From NCBI GenBank assembly GCA_947629745.1, contig CANREZ010000002.1, forward strand, positions 64,210 through 128,209: DNA of 64,000 nt, read 5' to 3'. A program made the position numbers and the translations under genes. Source of the DNA: an uncultured Clostridia bacterium. GTDB lineage: Bacteria; Bacillota; Clostridia; Christensenellales; UBA1242. Under the pieces are notes generated by a model. That model saw only the letters and a list, made by a program, of their open reading frames with translations, did not search any database and was not told where the DNA came from. Below are positions 44,234-52,429 of the stretch, piece after piece (within the stretch, counting starts at the first letter, position 1; every line of letters starts with the position of its first letter).

Positions 44234-45880
44234 ATGCGAAACTTAAGAACACTCGTTATGATGCAGCTAAAGGACAAAATTGATTTTTCGTTCCTAAAGA
44301 GCAAGCAGAAGACAATTTTTAAAGTAGTATTCACTATTTTGAAGTTCGCTATCATCACTGGTCTAATATATCTTGGTTTCTCACTCGTGTCGGGTATGCG
44401 ACTAGTTTCACTTTTGCCTGGCATTCCAGTTGAGGTGCTAACTATCATTATCACACTTATGATGGGGCTATCGATACTAGCGTGTACATTTGGCCTCATG
44501 AAGAGCCTGTATTTCTCACTGGATAATAGAGTGCTACTCACCCTTCCTACTAGTAGACTTACTATTTTTGCATCAAAGTTACTCGTGTATTACATATATG
44601 AGATATTTAGGAATGTCACATACATCCTTCCAATATTCATAGCTTATGCAATGATAAATGGATATCCTATATACTTCTACCTATGGCTAATCCCGACATT
44701 CCTACTAATTACTGCAATTCCTGTGGTGATAGGAGCAATGCTTAGCATCCCTGCTATGTATATCTCAAATTTTGTGAAACGTTTCAAGTGGTTGGAGTTA
44801 CTGCTGCTTGCCGTTGGCGTAGGATTAGTCACATGGCTGCTTGTCACAGTCATTGGCATCATCCCAACTAATATTGACCTAATCGGTCAGTGGGGGACAA
44901 TCTTCTGGCAGATACAGGACTTCATATCAGCATTTGTCAAGGCAGCACTACCATTCTACTGGATAGTCACTAGTGTGGTTGGTGTGAAATATGGCATCAG
45001 GATAGATGTGGTGACTACACAGTCCCTATTATATTTCCTAGGGCTTGTTGGATTCGTCCTTGTGATGATAGGGCTAATACTATTAATAGTGAGGCCACTA
45101 TTCTTCCACATGATTAGCATTCCATTTGAATTTAGAAAGAATAATGAGATAAAGGAAAAGAAGAATCACAAACTCCCAGCATTCTGGTCCGCTATTAGGA
45201 AAGAAGTGGTGCTAAGCTACAGGCAGCAGAGCAAGTTTTATAGCTTGCTTTATGTCGTGGTCGGCACACCTATTGTGATACTATTATTAAACAAAATCTA
45301 TGCAGCGATGGATACTCGTATCAGTGGCACATATATGACAATTGCATTCAATGTGCTACTACTCTTACTCATCGTTTGTTCGTCAAATTCCTCTATGGCA
45401 AGCGTTTATTCCGAAGAAGGTGCATCATCGTATCTCATCAAAACCACGCCAAAACCATTCCTACAATCATTAGTCGCCAAGATCATTGTAAATGCAGTGG
45501 GAGTGTCAATATCTATTGGCGTGAGTGTGGGGATATTCGTGTGGTTCAGTAATATCAGCGTGGTAAATGGAATAATTATCTTCGTCATGGTGGATGCATT
45601 CTACCTAGGGCATTTACTATTCTCAGCATGCCTAGATATCATGAATCCTCAGACTGCGCAATACGCTACAACCGGTGAGGTTAGCAATAATCCAAATGAG
45701 ATCAAGTCGGTGATCGTGGCACTCGCTCTATCCAGTGTCATAGCGCTTGCTACATTCTTCTTAATTAGTGAGAATCCACTGAGTGTGTGGACGAAACTAA
45801 TGTGTGTTGGCCTCGTATTCCTAGCATGGGAAATCTACAACTACGTGAGCAAAATAAACGTTTATTATAAGGAAAAGTGA
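44234..45880 (+). CDS. ABC-2-type transporter permease
   Basis: A 548-residue membrane protein with about twelve predicted segments (near 30-60, 75-95, 110-145, 150-175, 185-210, 270-295 and more in the second half). The LTLPTSRLTIFASKLL segment and a central cytoplasmic break (FEFRKNNEIKEKKNHK) resemble large ABC-2 or YhgE-like permeases that pair with separate ATPases. A strong ribosome site AAAGGAGGGG precedes the ATG. It is the second gene of the unit with the YwaF-ABC fusion and the 149-residue secreted gene. Confidence 0.7.
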   Translation: MRNLRTLVMMQLKDKIDFSFLKSKQKTIFKVVFTILKFAIITGLIYLGFSLVSGMRLVSLLPGIPVEVLTIIITLMMGLSILACTFGLMKSLYFSLDNRVLLTLPTSRLTIFASKLLVYYIYEIFRNVTYILPIFIAYAMINGYPIYFYLWLIPTFLLITAIPVVIGAMLSIPAMYISNFVKRFKWLELLLLAVGVGLVTWLLVTVIGIIPTNIDLIGQWGTIFWQIQDFISAFVKAALPFYWIVTSVVGVKYGIRIDVVTTQSLLYFLGLVGFVLVMIGLILLIVRPLFFHMISIPFEFRKNNEIKEKKNHKLPAFWSAIRKEVVLSYRQQSKFYSLLYVVVGTPIVILLLNKIYAAMDTRISGTYMTIAFNVLLLLLIVCSSNSSMASVYSEEGASSYLIKTTPKPFLQSLVAKIIVNAVGVSISIGVSVGIFVWFSNISVVNGIIIFVMVDAFYLGHLLFSACLDIMNPQTAQYATTGEVSNNPNEIKSVIVALALSSVIALATFFLISENPLSVWTKLMCVGLVFLAWEIYNYVSKINVYYKEK

Positions 45881-45882
45881 TT

Positions 45883-46332
45883 ATGAGGAAAGCGACTACT
45901 ATGTTAATAGCCTTGGTATTCGTGGCTTCCGTTGCAGCAATCAGTTTCTTTGGAATGCGCATGAAAGTGTACAACGAAGTCATCCCAGTATCCGAGATAG
46001 TTTGTCTCAATGAAACTAGCGGGGATATCAAGGTGACAGATGGTCCTGATAATAGGACGGTCATTCAAACGAAATTTACTACCCCTGCGGACAAGACTGC
46101 TCTTAGCGGCACTATGATCCAACTCATGGTGAGGGTCCTGCCGGATAACGCTACTACTAAGGGCGTTAGATACGTCTACGATACGGAGAATCCTAATGTG
46201 GAATTTTACGAAACCGAGAGTGGGGAGCAAACCGGACTTGTGTTATTTTATAACAAAGCCGTGATAGAAGTAAAAGTGATGTCAACCGACGGACGTCGTG
46301 TTGAGAAGAAATTGACAGTGGCAGCACTGTAA
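45883..46332 (+). CDS. Membrane-anchored Ig-like-domain protein
   Basis: A 149-residue protein with one N-terminal membrane segment (residues ~7-24) and an external beta-rich domain (~30-149). Its YDTENPNVEFYE and AVIEVKVMSTDGR strands suggest a BIG2-like Ig fold. Only two bases separate it from the permease stop codon, so it is the third gene of the YwaF-ABC operon. A binding or accessory part for that transporter is likely from position alone. A GTG at 45877 is in frame, but the ATG at 45883 fits the upstream AAGGAAAAG better. Confidence 0.6.
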   Translation: MRKATTMLIALVFVASVAAISFFGMRMKVYNEVIPVSEIVCLNETSGDIKVTDGPDNRTVIQTKFTTPADKTALSGTMIQLMVRVLPDNATTKGVRYVYDTENPNVEFYETESGEQTGLVLFYNKAVIEVKVMSTDGRRVEKKLTVAAL

Positions 46333-46397
46333 AATTATTTTGGTTATACTACACAAGTAACATTGTGTTTTATAATAATGTTTTCAAAAGGAGGAAA

Positions 46398-48737
46398 ATG
46401 GAAAACATGAAAAAATGCCTTACGGGAGTGTTAGCATTGCTTGTTTTATTCGTCGGGTGTTTTATCGTCAATGCATGTGGCGCTGAGGTCAAATTGTCCA
46501 ACGCTTATGTAGAAGACGGCACACTAGAGACAACTGTCGGATTGAACGAGCAAGTAGTAACAGACAACGTCGTGGCACACTTCGAGTTTAGTGATGGAAT
46601 AGAAGTTGTTGCCCAAGCAAGTGTACTAACATTCTCCAGCGTTGATACCTCAACTGCAGGTGCTAAGACACTCAAGATTAGTTATGTCTACAATGGCATT
46701 ACATTTAGTTTTGATGTATCTATTACCGTTACCGATGAGGGTCAACAAAGTAGTAGCCTGTTGACGAATTTTTCCAGCGAGTTGTTGACAGATTACAATG
46801 CAAATAAGTCTGCTACAGGGCAGCATGATGGATTCAAGATTACCGATCGTCCATTATTTGTTGGCGACGACAATCCATTCAATTTTAGATTAGTCGCAAA
46901 TGGTATTGACGAGAACGGTGACTTAGTCGTAGGCTCCGAGAACTTGACCATTGAGACCACGATGAAGGTCGAGCACAAAGTTTCTGGGGGGGGGTTCGTT
47001 GAACTCACCGGAGCCGATCTTGAAGAATATGTAAGAATCATCACAGACACGAACGAATTAGACTTCACTCAAAAGGCAGCAAATGAAAATGCAGTATTTA
47101 GAGTAACAGTCACTGCTACAAATATTGACCCAGTGCTATTCACTGGCAATAGTAGTTTTAGCACCGAACTAACCATTGTCGATGGTTGGAATGTATATGA
47201 TGCAAAGGATCTAAGTTTGTTTGATAATGTCCCTGACCACTATGGATATACTGATGTCAATGAGGGTTGGGCTGCATTGAAACAAAGTTGGGAACTAAAA
47301 GATAGCTGGAAATCACAAGGTGTCACTACATATAAGGACGTCACTACCAACGGAATTATTTTGCAAAGTGACATAGAATTACACGATAGCGATATCCCAT
47401 CTGCATATTTTGTAAGCGATAGTATCGCAAGCAGTTGGAGTAATATCCCACAGGGTCTAAATGTCGTTGGAGCCCTACGCAATAGGACCAATAGCGATGT
47501 TTATGGCAGAGAAATTGTGGATGCTTCGTTCAATATGTACGGTAATTATTTCCAAGTGGATGCTTCGAAATTATCCCGTGCAGTAACCGAAAAGGAAAAT
47601 GACGGAATTAGCGCAGCTAGCCAATTCGTTGGCGTTGAGGACGATAACAATCCTGAGACTTGGGGAACAGGGCACGCACTGACGATGAGCACCGCTCTAT
47701 TTGCTATTGGCCGTGGCAACAATACTTACGTAGGTCTAGAGAATACTGCAAATATCCAGGATGTTTCCTTCCTAGGTAATGCACAACGTAGCCAACAATC
47801 CAAATATTCCGGTGGAATTTCCGGACTAAAGACTTATGGACTCACCGCAACTTGGGATAATATCATATATCAAGATTTCTACAATGGATTTAATGTTACT
47901 GAAATTAGGAACAATGGACACTACGAACTCACTAATTCAAAAGGTTTCAATTGCTATTCCATGCTCATCTTCTGCTGGGGCAGCAATGACCTAGTAGTCG
48001 AGAACTGCGAATTGAAGGGTGCAGGTGGCCCAGTGTTAGTTGCTGACCACACCACAGATGGCACAGGAGGAGTTGAGTATAATCCAGAGACTGGTGCGGG
48101 TGGACAACCTGTTCATGTCAATTTCATCAATTGTGATCTTGAGAGTCTTGTTGATGGCAAGGAGCCATGGTTTGTTACATATGGAGCACAAGACATCGTC
48201 ACTAAATTAAAAACTAGCATAGGTCAATTATTGGGCAAAGCTCAATTATTCCAAACTAATCAAGCCTTACAGTATTTGTATCCAGAAATTTCTACTTTAC
48301 CACAAAAAACTGCAACCAAAAAGGTTGATGGTTATGAAGGTGACTATCTGAATGCAATTGCATTCTTTATGAAAGACGGTGCAGTTGAGTTAACAAGTCT
48401 TGTCAATTTAAGAGGATATGTAAGGGTATTTAATAGTAGAACTGAATATGAGGCATATTATGATGCTGAAGATCCAGTAAAGAATAACTATGGACTAGAT
48501 ATGGAAGAAGATTTAACTATTAAAAATTATGTCCAATCTAATCACAACTACTACTTCCAATCCAATACAGGTGGCTATGTGTCTTCTGCATTTGATGGAA
48601 CTAATGCAGCTGATACCACAGTAACAAATCTTTCACAAGGTAAATTCTATTTCTATGGTGACCTGCTAAATATCTATATGGGTAATGGCATGGGAGCTAT
48701 TATCAGCATGTGGGACGCACAAGTCCAAGCCGGCTAG
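46398..48737 (+). CDS. Large surface lipoprotein with a G9 tract
   Basis: A 779-residue lipoprotein. The signal segment ends in FIVNACGAE, with a lipobox Cys at about residue 25 (counted from 46398). A short Ig-like domain follows (SNAYVEDGTLETTVGLNEQVV), then a long region with beta-helix character (NCELKGAGGPV, FINCDLESLVDG). No enzyme motif is recognised. A run of nine G at 46986-46994 encodes Gly-Gly-Gly at ~197-199. One G more or less leads to a stop within about 16 codons. It is currently in frame. AGGAGG lies 4 bases before the ATG at 46398; an ATG at 46407 is equally possible. Confidence 0.65.
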   Translation: MENMKKCLTGVLALLVLFVGCFIVNACGAEVKLSNAYVEDGTLETTVGLNEQVVTDNVVAHFEFSDGIEVVAQASVLTFSSVDTSTAGAKTLKISYVYNGITFSFDVSITVTDEGQQSSSLLTNFSSELLTDYNANKSATGQHDGFKITDRPLFVGDDNPFNFRLVANGIDENGDLVVGSENLTIETTMKVEHKVSGGGFVELTGADLEEYVRIITDTNELDFTQKAANENAVFRVTVTATNIDPVLFTGNSSFSTELTIVDGWNVYDAKDLSLFDNVPDHYGYTDVNEGWAALKQSWELKDSWKSQGVTTYKDVTTNGIILQSDIELHDSDIPSAYFVSDSIASSWSNIPQGLNVVGALRNRTNSDVYGREIVDASFNMYGNYFQVDASKLSRAVTEKENDGISAASQFVGVEDDNNPETWGTGHALTMSTALFAIGRGNNTYVGLENTANIQDVSFLGNAQRSQQSKYSGGISGLKTYGLTATWDNIIYQDFYNGFNVTEIRNNGHYELTNSKGFNCYSMLIFCWGSNDLVVENCELKGAGGPVLVADHTTDGTGGVEYNPETGAGGQPVHVNFINCDLESLVDGKEPWFVTYGAQDIVTKLKTSIGQLLGKAQLFQTNQALQYLYPEISTLPQKTATKKVDGYEGDYLNAIAFFMKDGAVELTSLVNLRGYVRVFNSRTEYEAYYDAEDPVKNNYGLDMEEDLTIKNYVQSNHNYYFQSNTGGYVSSAFDGTNAADTTVTNLSQGKFYFYGDLLNIYMGNGMGAIISMWDAQVQAG

Positions 48738-48831
48738 ATATAACTACAAGATAGAATGTGACATATCTCAAAATTATTAGTAAAAATGTGAGATATAAAT
48801 TCCATGCAGGAAAACACATTTAATAAATAAA

Positions 48832-48868
48832 CAAAAAAAAAGAAGCAAGCAATTGCTTCTTTTTTTTG
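48832..48868 (+). terminator. Terminator of the lipoprotein gene
   Basis: AGAAGCAA and TTGCTTCT pair with long A and T runs on either side, so it can act in both directions. A second hairpin, AAAAGCATCTAG/CTAGATGCTTTT, follows at 48877-48905. Confidence 0.85.
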
Positions 48869-48987
48869 TTTGTATTAAAAGCATCTAGTAGCCCTAGATG
48901 CTTTTAATATTTATGAGGATAAATTATCCCATATATAGATAGATGTAATTAATAAAATTATCTCATGCTCACATATTAAATATTTTC

Positions 48988-49146
48988 GTCCAGAGGCCGT
49001 GTTAAGAAAGAGCGTGGTTCTCGGGATGTTTGTGTGATAACACAAATCCGGGGACCCGAGCGTCCCAAACCGTCTCGAAGAGACTGGTTGGGGGTTCGCT
49101 GCAAGATATTGCAGGGTGTGCGGATAGCACACAGACTCCCTCTGGG
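48988..49146 (+). repeat. Inverted, hairpin-split partial copy of tRNA-Arg
   Basis: On the opposite strand to the adjacent tRNA-Arg, GGTTGGGGGTTCG and ACTCCCTCTGG repeat the tRNA's T-arm and acceptor 3' side. In the tRNA they are contiguous. Here they are split by 36 bases holding two hairpins, CTGCAA-GATA-TTGCAG and GTGTGC-GGATA-GCACAC. The element opens with CGTCCAGAGG, which pairs with its closing CCTCTGG. It also contains the hairpins TTTGTGT/AACACAAA, GGGAC/GTCCC and GTCTC/GAGAC. Nothing else is seen between 48738 and 49429 apart from terminators and the tRNA. Confidence 0.6.
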
Positions 49147-49172
49147 ATAAGTGAAGTTTTTTGATAAAAAAA

Positions 49173-49249
49173 TGGTGCGTCCAGAGGGAGTCGAACCCCC
49201 AACCTTTGGTTCCGTAGACCAACGCTCTATCCAATTGAGCTATGAACGC
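49173..49249 (-). tRNA. tRNA-Arg (anticodon ACG), CCA encoded
   Basis: Minus-strand cloverleaf with acceptor stem GCGTTCA/TGGACGC, D-stem GCTC/GAGC, anticodon loop CTACGGA (ACG, read as ICG) and T-loop TTCGACT. The CCA is encoded. Confidence 0.93.
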
Positions 49250-49429
49250 ACGCAAATATTTATTAACTATTAGACTATATACCAACATGACCTAATTGTC
49301 AAGTAAATATTTTTCATAACGCAAAAATTATTCAGCAATTGTGCTAGCCCTAACTAAATTTCGCGTCAAAACTATTGACTAGGGAAATTGTTTTGCTTAA
49401 AATTAAAGAAAGGTAAAAGGGTGAGCATA

Positions 49430-51016
49430 ATGCAGAAGATTACAAGTGTTGCAAAGAAATTGAATTTATCTAGGTCAAATCTAGTCCTCTATGGGGATTA
49501 TATGGCAAAGATAAAGGGCGTAAATGGCCCAAAATCGGGCAAACTGATACTAGTTAGTGCAATCACCCCAACTACATCAGGCGAGGGCAAGACGACCGTC
49601 TCAATCGGTCTAGCAGATGCCATGAATTACATTGGCTACAATACTTGCCTTGCACTGCGTGAGCCGAGCCTAGGACCAGTATTTGGCATGAAAGGTGGAG
49701 CGTGCGGTGGAGGAAAATCCGAGATACTGCCTAGTGTGGATATCAATCTACACTTCACAGGAGATCTGCACGCAATAACTAGTGCGAATAATCTACTCTG
49801 TGCGATGATAGACAATTCAATATTCCAGGGAAACGCTCTAGATATTGACCCAAAGCGCGTTGTGTTCCATAGGTGCCTAGATATGAATGACCGAGCACTA
49901 AGGCAGGTGGAGATATCTAGAGAGAAGCTAAAATCCCAGTCACCAAGGGCGGAAGAATTCGTCATCACCGCTGCTAGTGAGATAATGGCGCTGATGTGCC
50001 TATCCCGTGACTTTGATGACCTAAAGAGGAGACTTGGAAATATCCTAGTCGCGTACTCAAGGAGTGGCAAACCTATTTTTGCTCGTGACCTTGGGGCAAA
50101 TGAAGCCATGGCAGTGCTGCTATATAATGCACTTATGCCAAATTTAGTCCAAACAGGTTATGGCAATCCAGCAATTGTTCACTTAGGACCATTTGCTAAT
50201 ATTGCTCATGGATGCAATTCGGTGGTTGCGACCAAACTTGCGCTATCGCTTTCCGACTACGTTGTCACTGAGGCTGGTTTTGGGGCTGACCTTGGCGGGG
50301 AGAAGTTCCTCGATGTCAAGTGCAGGACAAATGATTTAGCTCCAGACTGTGTGGTGATTGTTGCTACTATCAAGGCGCTAAAATTGCACGGGAATGGAGA
50401 TATTGATGCAGGTTTTTGTAATCTAGAGAAGCACATATCCAATTTTAAAGATATATACAATAGACGAGTGGTTGTAGCACTAAATATTTTCGCTGGTGAC
50501 ACAGACGAGGAGATAGCGCGTGTTGTAAGACTCACGAAGGCTCTTGGTGTCGAGGCTATTCCATGCAGTCCATATATCTTGGGTAGAAGTGGTTGTGTGG
50601 ACCTAGCACGTGCTGTGCATGAGATTGTGTCAAAGAGGCCAAATAGGATGCACTATCCATATGATCTAGATGATAGCTTACGTGTAAAGATAGAGAAACT
50701 CGCAAAGTCTGTCTATGGCGCAGGGCAGGTCATATTTAGCGATGAGGCGAATGAGAATATTAAGGCAATTGGCCGAATGCAAAAGGGTCTGCCAATAGTC
50801 GTGGCGAAGACGCAGTACAGCTTAAGTGATGATGCGAAGAAACTTGGCGCGCCAAAAGGTTTTGACTTCCACGTCCGCCGAATAGAGATTAAGTGTGGTG
50901 CGGAATTTATTGTGGTTGAGGCAGGGAATATTTCCCTCATGCCGGGGCTTAGCAAAGTGCCAAATGCCGTGAAGATGTCAATAGATAAATTTGGCACGGT
51001 AAAAAATCTAAAATAA
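49430..51016 (+). CDS. fhs: Formate-tetrahydrofolate ligase
   Basis: A 528-residue cytosolic enzyme that makes 10-formyl-tetrahydrofolate from formate, THF and ATP, feeding purine and one-carbon pathways. It has the nucleotide loop TPTTSGEGKTTVSIGLADA, the substrate region EPSLGPVFGMKGGACGGG and INLHFTGDLHAI, all near family consensus. The C-terminal FDFHVRRIEIKCGAEF region is also typical. It is slightly shorter than the usual ~555. The ATG at 49430 or the in-frame GTG at 49421 may be the start, and AAAGG lies upstream. No other Wood-Ljungdahl gene is present here, so acetogenesis is not implied. Confidence 0.93.
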   Translation: MQKITSVAKKLNLSRSNLVLYGDYMAKIKGVNGPKSGKLILVSAITPTTSGEGKTTVSIGLADAMNYIGYNTCLALREPSLGPVFGMKGGACGGGKSEILPSVDINLHFTGDLHAITSANNLLCAMIDNSIFQGNALDIDPKRVVFHRCLDMNDRALRQVEISREKLKSQSPRAEEFVITAASEIMALMCLSRDFDDLKRRLGNILVAYSRSGKPIFARDLGANEAMAVLLYNALMPNLVQTGYGNPAIVHLGPFANIAHGCNSVVATKLALSLSDYVVTEAGFGADLGGEKFLDVKCRTNDLAPDCVVIVATIKALKLHGNGDIDAGFCNLEKHISNFKDIYNRRVVVALNIFAGDTDEEIARVVRLTKALGVEAIPCSPYILGRSGCVDLARAVHEIVSKRPNRMHYPYDLDDSLRVKIEKLAKSVYGAGQVIFSDEANENIKAIGRMQKGLPIVVAKTQYSLSDDAKKLGAPKGFDFHVRRIEIKCGAEFIVVEAGNISLMPGLSKVPNAVKMSIDKFGTVKNLK

Positions 51017-51072
51017 GAGATATATACATTGTAAAACGGATTTTATTTGTCAAAAATATTTTAGAGGGACAT

Positions 51073-51759
51073 ATGAAATCTAGGATTGCAATGTATATAT
51101 TTTTTTCTATTCTATGCGTAGTTGGGATAGCGCTGTATATGGTTCGTCCTGACTTTCCATTCTTTAATGTGACCATGAGCGCAGGAGCAGGACTAATTGG
51201 GGCAATATTTGTGGCTGTCAGCCTCGAGGCAATCAATGGCTATGAGAAGCGTAGATACACCCTCTTTGTTCAAAAAGAGATATTATCCGGAGCGCGCAGT
51301 GTGTTAAAGAATTTTTACTGGGTAGTATTCAAAATGTTCCTAAAATATGACATGGATATACCTAGTCCTTGCAGTCTAGATGAGGAGACGGATATAGGAG
51401 GAATTTTTGCCGAGATTAGACGTCATATTGGGGAGAACGCGGAGATTGACGGGCAAATACTCAGCAAAATTACTGCCAAGGTGGATGACTGCATTGACGC
51501 CTTCGATAGGCTAAATTCCACTATTCACAAGAATATGGCAGTGTATGTGGCAGGAGGGATACTCACTGAGGGTGAGATAGTGTATCTATCTAGTATACAT
51601 GAAGAGCTAAGGGAAGTGGACGCCAGTAGCAACATGACAGAGCTACTAGATAACCTCATTCGCCTGTACGACTTAATCTCAAAAAGCGAAGTGCTAAGGG
51701 TGCAGGTGGCAGACATTCTTTGCAAGCAATATAGCACAAAAAAGTCCTCAAATATTTGA
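51073..51759 (+). CDS. Membrane protein of unknown function
   Basis: A 228-residue protein with two membrane segments near residues 4-22 and 32-52. A ~170-residue helical cytosolic domain follows, with no recognised motif. It is acidic and rich in Ile, Glu and Asp, with coiled-coil-like stretches (IHEELREVDASSNMTELLDN). GAGGGA precedes the ATG. It lies 56 bases after fhs and ends at a bidirectional terminator, so it may be co-transcribed with fhs. No functional link is known. Confidence 0.5.
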   Translation: MKSRIAMYIFFSILCVVGIALYMVRPDFPFFNVTMSAGAGLIGAIFVAVSLEAINGYEKRRYTLFVQKEILSGARSVLKNFYWVVFKMFLKYDMDIPSPCSLDEETDIGGIFAEIRRHIGENAEIDGQILSKITAKVDDCIDAFDRLNSTIHKNMAVYVAGGILTEGEIVYLSSIHEELREVDASSNMTELLDNLIRLYDLISKSEVLRVQVADILCKQYSTKKSSNI

Positions 51760-51771
51760 GGACTATTTTTT
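51738..51771 (+). terminator. Bidirectional terminator
   Basis: AAAAAAGTCCTCAAA and TTTGAGGACT pair, with T runs on both strands, between convergent genes. Confidence 0.85.
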
Positions 51772-51792
51772 CAATTACTGTGCTAATGGATA

Positions 51793-52386
51793 TCATTCTT
51801 GGTCTTTTGTAATGATACAGGCTATCATTTGACCGGTAGCCAGCATAGCCATGATGGTGGAGACTAACATATTCACACTAAATGGTGAGGCTATGCCTAC
51901 TGCGTTTTGTAATAATTCATTTAGGATGAATCCTGTAAGGGTCATGACAGCAAGAATTGAAACGAATACAATTGATGGGATGATGCAGGAGTTAAAGAAT
52001 ATCTCTAGTATATTGAATATTATAGACAACAGTGCAAATAACCATATAATTATGGTGAATACTATACACAGGATGTATCTCATATTTTGGGTCTTTAGTA
52101 TCTGCATTCCCACTAATTTTGCGGCCTGCTTGTGATTGCCTTCATCCTTTAATCTAGTAATATCTTCCTCAAATGATTCGCTCGATCTTCCCACATTCGC
52201 TAGCATATCTATAGCGCTAACATGGACTGTCACGTCGGTCACTTCTGCATCAGCTGTTGTCTGGTACTTAATATTCATCTTGATGCATGGCAAGAATGTG
52301 AATACTACGAGAATGCACACAAATATTGTGCTTAGTATCGACATGATGATAGATGTCTTAGAATAAACTTTTTCTTCCATAAACAC
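51793..52386 (-). CDS. Four-helix membrane protein of unknown function
   Basis: A 197-residue protein with four predicted membrane segments (near residues 12-34, 100-125, 132-152 and 165-190). An external domain of ~65 residues lies between the first two (YQTTADAEVTDVTVHVSAIDM). No family is recognised. AAGGAG precedes the ATG. It is downstream of the degenerate ABC exporter on the same strand, 43 bases apart, and may form a unit with it. Confidence 0.5.
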   Translation of the reverse strand: MFMEEKVYSKTSIIMSILSTIFVCILVVFTFLPCIKMNIKYQTTADAEVTDVTVHVSAIDMLANVGRSSESFEEDITRLKDEGNHKQAAKLVGMQILKTQNMRYILCIVFTIIIWLFALLSIIFNILEIFFNSCIIPSIVFVSILAVMTLTGFILNELLQNAVGIASPFSVNMLVSTIMAMLATGQMIACIITKDQE

Positions 52387-52429
52387 TCCTTATTACATGA
52401 TAACATTTTTTATCTTTTTTGCAAAACAT

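Noticed and set aside
48911-49288. 125-residue open frame on the minus strand
   Set aside because: It overlaps tRNA-Arg and the hairpin element. The apparent peptide is the translation of the tRNA.
49636-50109. 157-residue open frame antisense to fhs
   Set aside because: Shadow of the formate-tetrahydrofolate ligase gene, with no supporting start signal.
49430-51016. Evidence for acetogenic metabolism
   Set aside because: Formate-tetrahydrofolate ligase alone is common in non-acetogens, and no other Wood-Ljungdahl gene is in the window.
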